From Streptomyces katrae (lineage in GTDB: Bacteria; Actinomycetota; Actinomycetes; Streptomycetales; Streptomycetaceae): a stretch of 6,342 nucleotides of DNA. The notes below the pieces were generated by a model. It worked only from the letters and a program-made list of their open reading frames with translations. It made no database searches and was not told the origin of the DNA. The stretch lies in the NCBI RefSeq assembly GCF_000966975.1, contig NZ_JZWV01001146.1:1-6342 (forward strand), written 5' to 3'. Shown piece by piece: positions 1 to 6,342 of this stretch; the stretch's first letter is position 1, and each line of letters starts with the position of its first letter. Made by a program: the position numbers and the translations under genes.

Positions 1-37
1 CCGGGCCCGGACCCCCTTCGAGGGGTTCCGGGCCCGG
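1..37 (-). terminator. Strong GC-rich hairpin downstream of gdh, likely terminator
   Basis: Bases 1-10 and 28-37 are both CCGGGCCCGG and pair perfectly. The stem continues with A11-T27 and 12-15 with 22-25, leaving T26 bulged and a six-base loop at 16-21, about 15 pairs in all. Read on the minus strand it begins 25 bases after the gdh stop codon. No T-tract is visible on the gdh side because the window ends at base 1. Streptomyces terminators often lack a U-tract, so a hairpin alone is acceptable evidence. The structure is nearly symmetric and could also stop transcripts arriving from the left on the + strand. A smaller imperfect inverted repeat (GTAG/CTAC, about 45-62) lies between it and the stop codon. 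Confidence 0.75.
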
Positions 38-62
38 CCCGTTTCCGTAGGACCGCTACCGG

Positions 63-3000
63 CTAGCCGTGCGCCCGCAGCAGCGACCGCATCGTGCGCA
101 TCGCCACCGACAGGTTCGCCAGGTCGAAGTCGTCCGAGCCCCGGATCTCGTCCAGGGTCGTCCGCGCCCGGCCGATCAGCGCCGCGTTCTTCTCCTCCCA
201 CGCCTTGAAGCGCTCCTCGGGAGTGGCGTCCGCCTCGCCCACCGACAGCACGTCCGCCGTCAGCGCCGCGTGCGCCGCGAACAGGTCCTCACGGATCGAC
301 GCACGGGCCATCGACTGCCAGCGGTCCGAACGCGGCAGCTCGATGATCCGGTCCATCAGCTGCGTGATCTCCAGCCGGTCGGCGAGGTCGTAGTACACCT
401 CGGCGACGGCCAGCGGGTCCACGCCCGTCCGGTCGGAGGTGGCCACGATGTCCAGCGTCGGGAACGCCGACGAGAACCCGGCCACCTTCGCCGCGAGCTC
501 CGACGGCACACCCTCGCCCGTCAGCTCGTCCATCACCGACTGGTACCACTCCAGGTCCGCGCCGCGCACCAGCTTCGGCAGCTCGGCCCAGACCTGCGCC
601 ACCCGCGCGCCGAACAGCTCGACGGTCTCGGTGATCTGCAGCGGCTGCGGCCGGTTGTTCAGCAGCCAGCGCGTACCGCGCTCCACCAGGCGCCGCGAGT
701 GCAGCCGCACCCGGGTCTGGACGTCCGCCGGGACCTTGTTGTCGAGCGCCTCGACCGCGTCCCACACCTGGGCCAGGCCGAAGATCTCACGGGCCGACAG
801 CTGCGCCCGGACGATCTCCTCCAGGGACGCCCCGGTCTCCTCCCGCAGCCGGTGCAGGAAGGTCGAACCACCGGTGTTGACGGTGTCGTTCACCAGCAGC
901 GTCGTGATGATCTCCCGGCGCAGCGCGTGCGCGTCGACCTGCTCCGGGAACTTCGCCACCAGCGCGCCCGGGAAGTAGGCGTGCAGCAGACGGCGCAGGT
1001 ACGGGTCGTCCGGGAGCTCGGTGTGGATGAGCTCGTCCGCCACCGTGATCTTGGTGTAGGCGAACAGGACGGCCAGCTCCGGCTGCGTCAGACCGCGGCC
1101 GGTGTTCAGCAGCTCGCGGATCTGCCGGTCGTTGGGCAGGAACTCCAGCTGGCGGTCCAGCTGCCCGTCCCGGCCCAGCCGGCGCATGAAGCGCTGCTGC
1201 GCGTGCAGCAGGCTCGACGCCTGCGCGGAGCCGTTGGCCAGGGCCACGTTCTGCGCGTAGTTGTTGCGCAGGACCAGGCGGCCGACCTCGTCCGTCATCT
1301 CGGCCAGCAGCTTGTTGCGCTGCTTGACGGTCATGTCGCCCTCGGCGACCAGCCCGTTCAGCAGGATCTTGATGTTCACCTCGTGGTCCGAGGTGTCCAC
1401 GCCCGCGCTGTTGTCGATGGCGTCGGTGTTGACCTTGCCGCCCTCGCCGCCGGCGCCGCTGCGGGCGAACTCGATCCGGCCCAGCTGGGTCAGACCCAGG
1501 TTGCCGCCCTCGCCGATGACCTTGGCGCGGACGTCGGAGCCGTTGACGCGGATCGCGTCGTTGGCCTTGTCGCCGACGTCGGCGTGCGTCTCGGCCGTCG
1601 CCTTGACGTACGTTCCGATGCCGCCGTTCCACAGCAGGTCCACCGGGGACTTGAGGATCGCCTGCATCAGGTCGGCCGGGGTCATCTTGGTGACGCCCGC
1701 CTCGATGCCGAGGGCCGCCCGCATCTGCGCGTTGACCGGGATGGCCTTCGCGGTACGCGGGTGGATGCCGCCGCCCGCGGACAGCAGCGCGGTGTCGTAG
1801 TCCGCCCACGAGGACCGCGGCAGCTCGAACAGGCGCCGGCGCTCCGCGTACGAGGTGGCCGCGTCCGGGGTCGGGTCGATGAAGATGTGCCGGTGGTCGA
1901 AGGCGGCGACCAGGCGGATGTGCTCGGAGAGCAGCATGCCGTTGCCGAAGACGTCACCGGACATGTCGCCGACGCCGACGACCGTGAAGTCCTCGGTCTG
2001 GGTGTCGTGGCCCAGCTCGCGGAAGTGCCGCTTGACGGACTCCCAGGCACCGCGGGCCGTGATGCCCATGCCCTTGTGGTCGTAGCCCGCGCTGCCGCCC
2101 GACGCGAAGGCGTCGCCCAGCCAGAACCCGTACGACTCGGCCACGCCGTTGGCGATGTCGGAGAAGGTCGCGGTGCCCTTGTCGGCGGCGACGACCAGGT
2201 AGGTGTCGTCCCCGTCGTGGCGGACCACGCCCTTGGGCGGGACGACCTCGCCCGCGACCATGTTGTCCGTGATGTCGAGCAGCGCCGAGATGAAGATCTT
2301 GTACGAGGCGATGCCCTCGGCCAGCCAGGCGTCGCGGTCCACCGACGGGTCCGGCAGGTTCTTCGCGACGAAGCCGCCCTTGGCGCCGACCGGCACGATG
2401 ACGGTGTTCTTGACCATCTGCGCCTTGACCAGGCCGAGGATCTCCGTACGGAAGTCCTCACGGCGGTCGGACCAGCGCAGACCGCCTCGGGCGACCTTGC
2501 CGAAGCGCAGGTGGACGCCCTCGACGCGCGGGGAGTACACCCAGATCTCGAACGCCGGGCGCGGGGCGGGCAGGTCCGGGATGGCCTGCGGGTCGAACTT
2601 CATCGACACGTACGAGTGCTGCTCGCCCGCGGAGTTCAGCTGGAAGAAGTTCGTGCGCAGCGTGGCCTTGATCAGCGTCAGGAACGCCCGCAGGATGCGG
2701 TCCTCGTCGAGCGAGGCGACCTGGTCCAGGGCCCCGTCCAGCTCCTCCAGCATGGCGTCGACGAGCTCGGTGCCGGCGGACTGGCGGCCGGGCGACATCC
2801 GCGCCTCGAAGAGCGAGACCAGCAGCCGGGTGGTGTGGACGTTGTTGCGGAGGGTGTCCTCCATGTAGTCCTGGCTGAAGGTGGAGCCGGCCTGGCGCAT
2901 GTACTTGGCGTACGCGCGCAGGACGACGGCCTGCCGCCAGGTGAGCCCGGCGCCCAAGACGAGGGTGTTGAAGTTGTCGTTCTCGGCCTCGCCGGTCCAC

Positions 3001-5027
3001 ACGGCCGCGAAGGCCTCCTGGAACCGCTCGCGGGCGTCGTCGCCGAGGTGGGCGTCGCCGTTGCCCGCCGCGGGCATCCGCAGGCCGAAGTCGTAGATCC
3101 AGGCGCTCACCCGGTCGCTGCGGCGCAGCTCGTACGGGCGCTCGTCGGTGACCTCGACGCCCAGGCGCTGGAGGACCGGCAGGACGGCGGACAGGGAGAC
3201 CTGCTCACCCTCGCGGTAGATCTTGAAGCGGCGCTCGCCCGGTCCCGCGCCCACGGGCTCGTACAGGGAGAGCGCGAACTCGCGGTCGCTGGCCGACAGC
3301 CGCTCCAGGTGGCACAGGTCGGACACGGCCATGCGCGGCGTGTGGTCGGCCTTGTAGCCCTCGGGGAACGAGCCGCTGTACTTGCGCAGCAGCTCGGCGG
3401 CGCGCTCCTCGCCCAGCTCGGCCGTCAGGGCCTCGCCGAAGCCGTCGGCCCAGGAGCGGGCGGCCTCCACCAGGCGGGCCTCGACGCGCTCGACGTCGGC
3501 GTCGGTCAGGGCAGGCAGCTGGGTGCCCTGCGGGACGCGGACGACGAAGTGGATGCGGGAGAGGACCGACTCGGTGTTCCAGGCGGTGAAGTCCACGCTG
3601 GTGCCGCCGAGCTCCTCCTTCAGGATGTCCATCAGCCGCAGCCGGACACCGGTGGTGAACCGGTCGCGCGGCAGGTAGACGAGGGCCGAGTAGTAGCGGC
3701 CGTACTCGTCCTGGCGCAGGTAGAGCCGCAGCCGGCGGCGTTCCTGCAGGTACAGGACGGAGGTGGCGATCTCGCGGAGCTTGTCGACGGGGGTCTGGAA
3801 CAGCTCGTCGCGCGGGTAGGTCTCCAGGATCTGGAGCAGGTCGCGGCCGTCGTGGCTGGACGGGGAGAAGCCGGCGCCCTCCAGCACCTCGGCGACCTTG
3901 CGGCGGATCACCGGGACCCGGCGCACGGACTCGGTGTACGCGGCGGAGGAGAACAGGCCGAGGAAGCGGCGCTCGCCGACCACGTTGCCCTCGGCGTCGA
4001 ACTTCTTGACGCCGACGTAGTCGAGGTACGAGGGGCGGTGCACGGTCGCGCGGCTGTTGGCCTTCGTCAGCACCAGCAGCTCGTGCTCGCGGGCCTTGGC
4101 GCGGGCGTCGGCCGGCAGCCGGTTGAAGGACGGCGAGACGGGGTGCGCGTCCTCCTGGCCGTGGTGGACCGGGTCGGAGCGCAGGATGCCCAGGCCGGTG
4201 CCGGGGACGGCCGCGAGGGCGTCGCCGTCGACCAGGTTGTACTCGCGGAAGCCGATGAACGTGAAGTGGTCGTCGGCCAGCCAGCGCAGCAGCTCGCGGG
4301 CCTCCTCCAGCTCGTACTCGCGCAGGTCCGGCGCGGTCGGCTCGTTCGGCAGCTCTTCGGCGATGCGCAGTGCGGCGTCGCGCATCTTCTCCCAGTCCTC
4401 GACGGACTCGCGGACGTCGGACAGGACGCGCAGCAGGTCGCCGGTGATCTGCTTGAGGTCGGCCTTGTCGGTCTCGCGGTCGATCTCGACGTGGATCCAC
4501 GACTCGACGAGGGAGTCGTGCGGGCGCGCCGTCTTGGGACCGTGGGCGTCGCAGTCGGGGCCGAGGATCTCGATCAGCTTGCCGGTGACGTCACGGCGCA
4601 CGACGACCGTCGGGTGGATCACGACGTGGATGCCGCGGCCCTGGCGGGACAGCTCGTTGGTGACCGAGTCCACGAGGAACGGCATGTCGTCGGTGACGAC
4701 CTCGACGACCGAGTGGCTGGAGGTCCAGCCGTTCTCCTCGACCGTGGGGGTGTGCACGCGGACGTTCGCCGTGCCCTGCGGGCGGGCCTCGGCCAGCCGG
4801 TAGTGGGAGAGCGCCGCGCCGAACACGTCGACCGGGTCGCGGTCCGCGAGGTCCTCGGGGGCCGTGTGCAGGTAGTAGCGCTGGAGGTAGGCGAGCGTCG
4901 CGCCCTGTCCGGGGTGCTCCCCTTGCTCGGACCCAGTCGGAAGTAGCCCCCCGGCCGGGCTGTTCTCAGCTACCCGTGCCGCCCGCGCGAGCAGCTCGGC
5001 CTTTGCTTCGTCCAGCTTGGTCTGCAT
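63..5027 (-). CDS. gdh: NAD-dependent glutamate dehydrogenase, large (about 180 kDa) subfamily
   Basis: The product is a cytoplasmic enzyme catalysing L-glutamate + NAD+ + H2O to 2-oxoglutarate + NH4+ + NADH, mainly a catabolic reaction feeding the TCA cycle. At 1,654 residues it has the normal length for the subfamily described in Streptomyces clavuligerus and mycobacteria. The order fits that family: an N-terminal ACT-like regulatory region (about 89-146, VVTDDMPFLVDSV), further ACT-like and helical modules to about 650, a catalytic core of about 700-1240, and a helical C-terminal domain. In the core, ARGGLRWSDRREDFR (846-860), KAQMVKNTVIVPVGAKGGF (868-886, K883 the likely catalytic lysine), DITDNM (918-923), the dinucleotide-fold loop GVGDMSGDVFGNG (1018-1030), NGGIGTYVKA (1134-1143) and GEGGNLGLTQLGR (1172-1184) are all intact. 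The ATG at 5025-5027 was chosen because it begins the family-like MQTKLDEAKAELLARAA, with CAGGAG (5037-5042) nine bases upstream. The frame stays open to 5243, but that part lacks family resemblance. NAD preference and allosteric control are inferred from family knowledge. Spacing implies its own promoter; the stop is TAG. Confidence 0.97.
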   Translation of the reverse strand: MQTKLDEAKAELLARAARVAENSPAGGLLPTGSEQGEHPGQGATLAYLQRYYLHTAPEDLADRDPVDVFGAALSHYRLAEARPQGTANVRVHTPTVEENGWTSSHSVVEVVTDDMPFLVDSVTNELSRQGRGIHVVIHPTVVVRRDVTGKLIEILGPDCDAHGPKTARPHDSLVESWIHVEIDRETDKADLKQITGDLLRVLSDVRESVEDWEKMRDAALRIAEELPNEPTAPDLREYELEEARELLRWLADDHFTFIGFREYNLVDGDALAAVPGTGLGILRSDPVHHGQEDAHPVSPSFNRLPADARAKAREHELLVLTKANSRATVHRPSYLDYVGVKKFDAEGNVVGERRFLGLFSSAAYTESVRRVPVIRRKVAEVLEGAGFSPSSHDGRDLLQILETYPRDELFQTPVDKLREIATSVLYLQERRRLRLYLRQDEYGRYYSALVYLPRDRFTTGVRLRLMDILKEELGGTSVDFTAWNTESVLSRIHFVVRVPQGTQLPALTDADVERVEARLVEAARSWADGFGEALTAELGEERAAELLRKYSGSFPEGYKADHTPRMAVSDLCHLERLSASDREFALSLYEPVGAGPGERRFKIYREGEQVSLSAVLPVLQRLGVEVTDERPYELRRSDRVSAWIYDFGLRMPAAGNGDAHLGDDARERFQEAFAAVWTGEAENDNFNTLVLGAGLTWRQAVVLRAYAKYMRQAGSTFSQDYMEDTLRNNVHTTRLLVSLFEARMSPGRQSAGTELVDAMLEELDGALDQVASLDEDRILRAFLTLIKATLRTNFFQLNSAGEQHSYVSMKFDPQAIPDLPAPRPAFEIWVYSPRVEGVHLRFGKVARGGLRWSDRREDFRTEILGLVKAQMVKNTVIVPVGAKGGFVAKNLPDPSVDRDAWLAEGIASYKIFISALLDITDNMVAGEVVPPKGVVRHDGDDTYLVVAADKGTATFSDIANGVAESYGFWLGDAFASGGSAGYDHKGMGITARGAWESVKRHFRELGHDTQTEDFTVVGVGDMSGDVFGNGMLLSEHIRLVAAFDHRHIFIDPTPDAATSYAERRRLFELPRSSWADYDTALLSAGGGIHPRTAKAIPVNAQMRAALGIEAGVTKMTPADLMQAILKSPVDLLWNGGIGTYVKATAETHADVGDKANDAIRVNGSDVRAKVIGEGGNLGLTQLGRIEFARSGAGGEGGKVNTDAIDNSAGVDTSDHEVNIKILLNGLVAEGDMTVKQRNKLLAEMTDEVGRLVLRNNYAQNVALANGSAQASSLLHAQQRFMRRLGRDGQLDRQLEFLPNDRQIRELLNTGRGLTQPELAVLFAYTKITVADELIHTELPDDPYLRRLLHAYFPGALVAKFPEQVDAHALRREIITTLLVNDTVNTGGSTFLHRLREETGASLEEIVRAQLSAREIFGLAQVWDAVEALDNKVPADVQTRVRLHSRRLVERGTRWLLNNRPQPLQITETVELFGARVAQVWAELPKLVRGADLEWYQSVMDELTGEGVPSELAAKVAGFSSAFPTLDIVATSDRTGVDPLAVAEVYYDLADRLEITQLMDRIIELPRSDRWQSMARASIREDLFAAHAALTADVLSVGEADATPEERFKAWEEKNAALIGRARTTLDEIRGSDDFDLANLSVAMRTMRSLLRAHG

Positions 5028-5036
5028 GTCCTCTGG

Positions 5037-5042
5037 CTCCTG
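5037..5042 (-). promoter_or_regulatory. Ribosome binding site of gdh
   Basis: On the minus strand CAGGAG lies nine bases before the ATG at 5025-5027. A second purine-rich stretch, AGAGGA (5029-5034), almost touches the start codon and is too close to be the main site. The site supports this start over the upstream in-frame ones. Confidence 0.6.
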
Positions 5043-5092
5043 TCGCGCGCCATTGCGTGACGTAGGTGAAGGAAGGAATGACAGAGCGCCGA

Positions 5093-5112
5093 GATGGAAC
5101 GGAAAGTCCATC
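5093..5112 (-). repeat. Six-bp inverted repeat in the gdh leader
   Basis: GATGGA (5093-5098) and TCCATC (5107-5112) are exact reverse complements with an eight-base spacer. It overlaps by one base the perfect palindrome CCGGATCCGG (5112-5121). Both lie 66-94 bases upstream of the gdh start codon. They could be RNA structure in the leader or a protein site; nothing in the sequence decides this, and short palindromes are common in high-GC DNA. Confidence 0.35.
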
Positions 5113-5203
5113 CGGATCCGGTTGCGGCGCCGTGTCGTCGGGAGAGCCGCCCGGGAGGGCTTCGACCATGATCGACAGGTCCCGGCGGCGGGGATCAGCG
5201 AAA

Positions 5204-5228
5204 GCCCGGGCACGGACGTGCGCCGGGC
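5204..5228 (-). promoter_or_regulatory. Hairpin 2 in the predicted gdh leader
   Basis: GCCCGGGCAC (5204-5213) pairs with 5218-5228 (GTGC, one bulged G at 5222, then CCGGGC), giving ten pairs closed by a four-base loop (5214-5217). It sits six bases downstream, on the minus strand, of another strong hairpin. No U-tract follows, so it is not an evident intrinsic terminator. It could slow polymerase, protect the leader RNA or form part of a regulatory RNA. It matches no riboswitch class that I recognise. Confidence 0.45.
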
Positions 5229-5234
5229 GCGGGC

Positions 5235-5254
5235 CGGGGGCATGGGTGCCCCCG
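5235..5254 (-). promoter_or_regulatory. Hairpin 1 in the predicted gdh leader
   Basis: CGGGGGCA (5235-5242) and TGCCCCCG (5247-5254) form a perfect eight-bp stem with a four-base loop (5243-5246). If the promoter proposed at 5282-5312 is right, this hairpin begins about 20 nt into the gdh transcript. Its function is unknown; it may be a leader-RNA stabilising or attenuation element, or simply a GC-rich inverted repeat. Confidence 0.5.
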
Positions 5255-5281
5255 AGGACTATCGCGCTGATCACGGGTACA

Positions 5282-5312
5282 AGGCTATCTCGCCGCACCC
5301 CCAGGTCGTCAT
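5282..5312 (-). promoter_or_regulatory. Candidate sigma-70/HrdB-type promoter of gdh
   Basis: On the minus strand ATGACG (5307-5312) resembles the -35 consensus TTGACR at five of six positions. TAGCCT (5282-5287) fits the -10 pattern TAnnnT. The spacer is 19 bases, long but tolerated in Streptomyces. Transcription would start near 5275, giving a leader of about 250 nt before the gdh ATG. This is a visual match only. Nearby TTGTAC hexamers (for example minus strand 5322-5327) lack well-placed -10 partners, so this is the best candidate I could find. Confidence 0.3.
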
Positions 5313-5327
5313 TCACTGCATCTGTAC

Positions 5328-5348
5328 AAAACCTGGGTTAAAACCTGG
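5328..5348. repeat. Tandem AAAACCTGG direct repeats upstream of gdh
   Basis: AAAACCTGG occurs at 5328-5336 and again at 5340-5348, a 12-base period, in one of the few A/T-rich patches of the window. A third, inverted copy of the core, CCAGGT, lies at 5301-5306, inside the spacer of the candidate gdh promoter. Two tandem copies upstream of the -35 and one overlapping the promoter is a plausible operator arrangement. I do not recognise the motif as the box of a named regulator. Confidence 0.45.
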
Positions 5349-5391
5349 ACACTCTGGCCAGCGACTCGGCCGCCGCGACGTGCGGGGGTCG

Positions 5392-6060
5392 TTATCCGGC
5401 CAGCTCACGGGCGGTGGCGACGGCCTCGGCGAGGCTGTCGACGACCGGTACGCCCGCGGTCTCCAGACTGGCCCGGCTGTGCGAGCCACCGGTGTACAGA
5501 ACCGCGCGTGCGCCCACGTGGGCGGCGGCCAGCGCATCGTCCACGGCGTCGCCGACGAGGACCGTACGGGAGGCCGTCACACCGGCCGCCTCCATGGCGG
5601 CCATATGGCGTACGAGGTGCCCCGCCTTGGAGGTGTGCGAGGGTCCGGTGCGGCCGTCGACCCGGAGGAAGTGCACGTCGATGCGGTGTTCACGGACCAG
5701 GGGGACCAGCTTGTCGTGGGGCGCGAGGGACAGCAGGGACTGGGTGAACCCGTCCGCCTGCCAGCCCCGCAGCAGCTCCCGCGCGCCCTCGGCGAGACCG
5801 GAGTCGGCGGCGGCCGCCCAGTAGTGCCGGTGGAAGGCCTCGTCCATGACGACCCACTCGGCCTCGGTGGGCAGCCGGCCCATGAGCCGCTCGTAGAACT
5901 TCGGCACGGGCACCACGTACAACTCGCGGTACCGCTCCAGGGTGATCGGCGGGAAACCGAGCTCGGCGAAGGAGGCATTGGTGGCGGTCATGACGGCGTC
6001 GATGTCGTGGAGCAGGGTCCCGTTCCAGTCCCACACGATGTGGGCCGTACCGTCACTCAC
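5392..6060 (-). CDS. HAD-superfamily hydrolase-like protein with DWNGT motif
   Basis: The 222-residue product is a predicted soluble haloacid-dehalogenase-fold protein. Motif I is VWDWNGTLLHD with nucleophile D11. Residues about 24-92 form a helical insertion like a small C1 cap. Motif II is probably the serine in QSLLS (S111), motif III is K145 in SHTSKAGH, and motif IV is VLVGDAVDDA (D171, D174, D175). The second acidic residue of motif I, usually Asp and the acid/base of HAD phosphatases, is N13, so phosphoglycolate-phosphatase-type labels should be treated with care. The substrate is unknown. The GTG at 6058-6060 is preferred: GGAGG (6066-6070) lies five bases upstream, and codons become high-GC3 only from here on. 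The stop is TAA. An ATG at 6103-6105 with its own GGAGG (6112-6116) is the main alternative and would add 15 residues. The gene probably shares a transcript with the upstream DUF6912-like gene. Confidence 0.85.
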   Translation of the reverse strand: MSDGTAHIVWDWNGTLLHDIDAVMTATNASFAELGFPPITLERYRELYVVPVPKFYERLMGRLPTEAEWVVMDEAFHRHYWAAAADSGLAEGARELLRGWQADGFTQSLLSLAPHDKLVPLVREHRIDVHFLRVDGRTGPSHTSKAGHLVRHMAAMEAAGVTASRTVLVGDAVDDALAAAHVGARAVLYTGGSHSRASLETAGVPVVDSLAEAVATARELAG

Positions 6061-6065
6061 CGGAA

Positions 6066-6070
6066 CCTCC
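6066..6070 (-). promoter_or_regulatory. Ribosome binding site of the HAD gene
   Basis: GGAGG on the minus strand, five bases before the GTG at 6058-6060. A second GGAGG at 6112-6116 precedes the ATG at 6103-6105 by six bases. This leaves two plausible starts; codon use favours the GTG. Confidence 0.55.
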
Positions 6071-6119
6071 GCCCCCATTCCACTCAACCCGCCCAAGGCA
6101 CCCATCCCACTCCTCCCGC

Positions 6120-6342
6120 TCACCCCAGCAGCCCGGGGATCTCCTGCACGCCGAACCACAGCAGCTCGTGGTCCTCGGCCCCGTCGACGGTGAACTGCGC
6201 GTCGTCGTCCCCGGCGTCCGCGGCGGCCAGGGCCCCGGCGGCGGCGGTGACGTCCTGCTCGGCGTCCTCGGCGTCCACGTGCACGGCGGCGGCCACGGAC
6301 AGCCGCACGGCGGCGGCGAGCGTCACCTGCCCGAGGGTGGCC
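6120..6342 (-). CDS. DUF6912-like protein of unknown function, C-terminal part only
   Basis: The reading frame is open from the right edge of the window to a TGA at 6120-6122, showing the last 73 residues. The beginning lies outside the window, so a GTG at 6324-6326 is an internal valine and not the start. The fragment is rich in alanine and acidic residues. It ends in [20 protein letters not shown] followed by VQEIPGLLG, which I recall from the C-terminus of a small conserved actinobacterial family (DUF6912). No function is known to me, and no catalytic motif, signal peptide or membrane segment is visible in this part. The stop lies 59 bases before the preferred HAD start (14 before the alternative start), on the same strand, which suggests co-transcription. 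Codon use is typical of its neighbours. Confidence 0.75.
   Translation of the reverse strand, partial: ATLGQVTLAAAVRLSVAAAVHVDAEDAEQDVTAAAGALAAADAGDDDAQFTVDGAEDHELLWFGVQEIPGLLG

Larger units (their letters stand above)
5028..5391. other. Intergenic region between the HAD gene and gdh; gdh promoter and leader
   Basis: This 364-base spacer has no convincing gene. It carries, in the direction of gdh transcription, two AAAACCTGG direct repeats (5340-5348 and 5328-5336), a candidate promoter (5282-5312), two adjacent hairpins (5235-5254 and 5204-5228), a perfect 10-base palindrome CCGGATCCGG (5112-5121), a 6-bp inverted repeat (5093-5112) and the gdh ribosome binding site. I see no clear terminator for the HAD gene right after its stop. 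Only the self-complementary CTGGCCAG (5354-5361) and weak GGCC pairings are there, so read-through into gdh is possible. Confidence 0.8.

Noticed and set aside
289..765. Several 70-430 codon frames inside gdh on both strands (for example 289-765, 787-1809, 1682-2461, 3205-4500)
   Set aside because: They are out-of-frame shadows with Arg/Ala/Pro/Gly-rich translations and no motifs, lying over an intact enzyme frame.
69..4946. An open frame of 1,625 codons on the + strand, antisense to almost all of gdh
   Set aside because: Its translation is low-complexity, rich in Arg, Val, Leu, Gln and Asp, with no recognisable domain. In high-GC genes, third-position G/C removes stop codons from an antisense frame, and the minus-strand gene is unmistakable.
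5028..5243. In-frame N-terminal extension of gdh of up to 72 residues
   Set aside because: The extension has no family resemblance and mixed codon use, and it would cover the leader hairpins. The ATG at 5025-5027 has a ribosome binding site and begins family-like sequence.
4966..5316. A 116-codon minus-strand frame overlapping the gdh start
   Set aside because: It overlaps the gdh coding sequence out of frame, contains the hairpins and candidate leader, has no clear ribosome binding site, and its product resembles nothing I know. A small leader peptide is not excluded but not supported.
5351..5391. Possible terminator just after the HAD stop codon
   Set aside because: Only CTGGCCAG and short GGCC pairings are present, with no stable stem or T-rich tail.
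5414..5824. Plus-strand frame antisense to the HAD gene
   Set aside because: The minus-strand frame holds all four HAD motifs in the right order; the plus-strand translation has no recognisable features.

Overview
The window reads as a core-chromosome segment of a high-GC actinomycete, most probably a Streptomyces. The base composition is strongly G+C-rich. Codon third positions are almost all G or C, and starts have GGAGG-type ribosome binding sites. The largest gene encodes the roughly 1,650-residue NAD-dependent glutamate dehydrogenase typical of Streptomyces and Mycobacterium. No TAA trinucleotide occurs on the + strand inside the gdh or HAD coding regions, so neither gene has a TTA leucine codon and neither should depend on the bldA tRNA. 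I saw no mobile element, CRISPR array, tRNA or rRNA.

All genes lie on the minus strand, so transcription runs from high to low coordinates. In that order the window holds: (1) the C-terminal 73 residues of a DUF6912-like protein of unknown function, stop at 6120-6122, start off the right edge; (2) a 222-residue HAD-superfamily hydrolase, 5392-6060, with a DWNGT nucleophile motif in place of the usual DxDGT; (3) a 364-base intergenic region, 5028-5391, with a plausible gdh promoter, three ACCTGG hexamers around it, and a predicted leader of about 250 nt with two adjacent strong hairpins; (4) gdh, 63-5027, 1,654 residues, intact; (5) a strong GC-rich inverted repeat at 1-37, the likely gdh terminator.

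The DUF6912-like and HAD genes are close together (59 bases apart with the preferred HAD start) and are probably co-transcribed. gdh is separated from them by a long spacer and probably has its own promoter. The enzyme oxidatively deaminates glutamate to 2-oxoglutarate and ammonium, linking amino-acid catabolism to the TCA cycle. I see no functional link between HAD and gdh beyond adjacency. This is mostly an ordinary housekeeping region. The parts worth a second look are the gdh upstream region and the unusual HAD active-site motif; I found no convincing evidence for a wholly new system.
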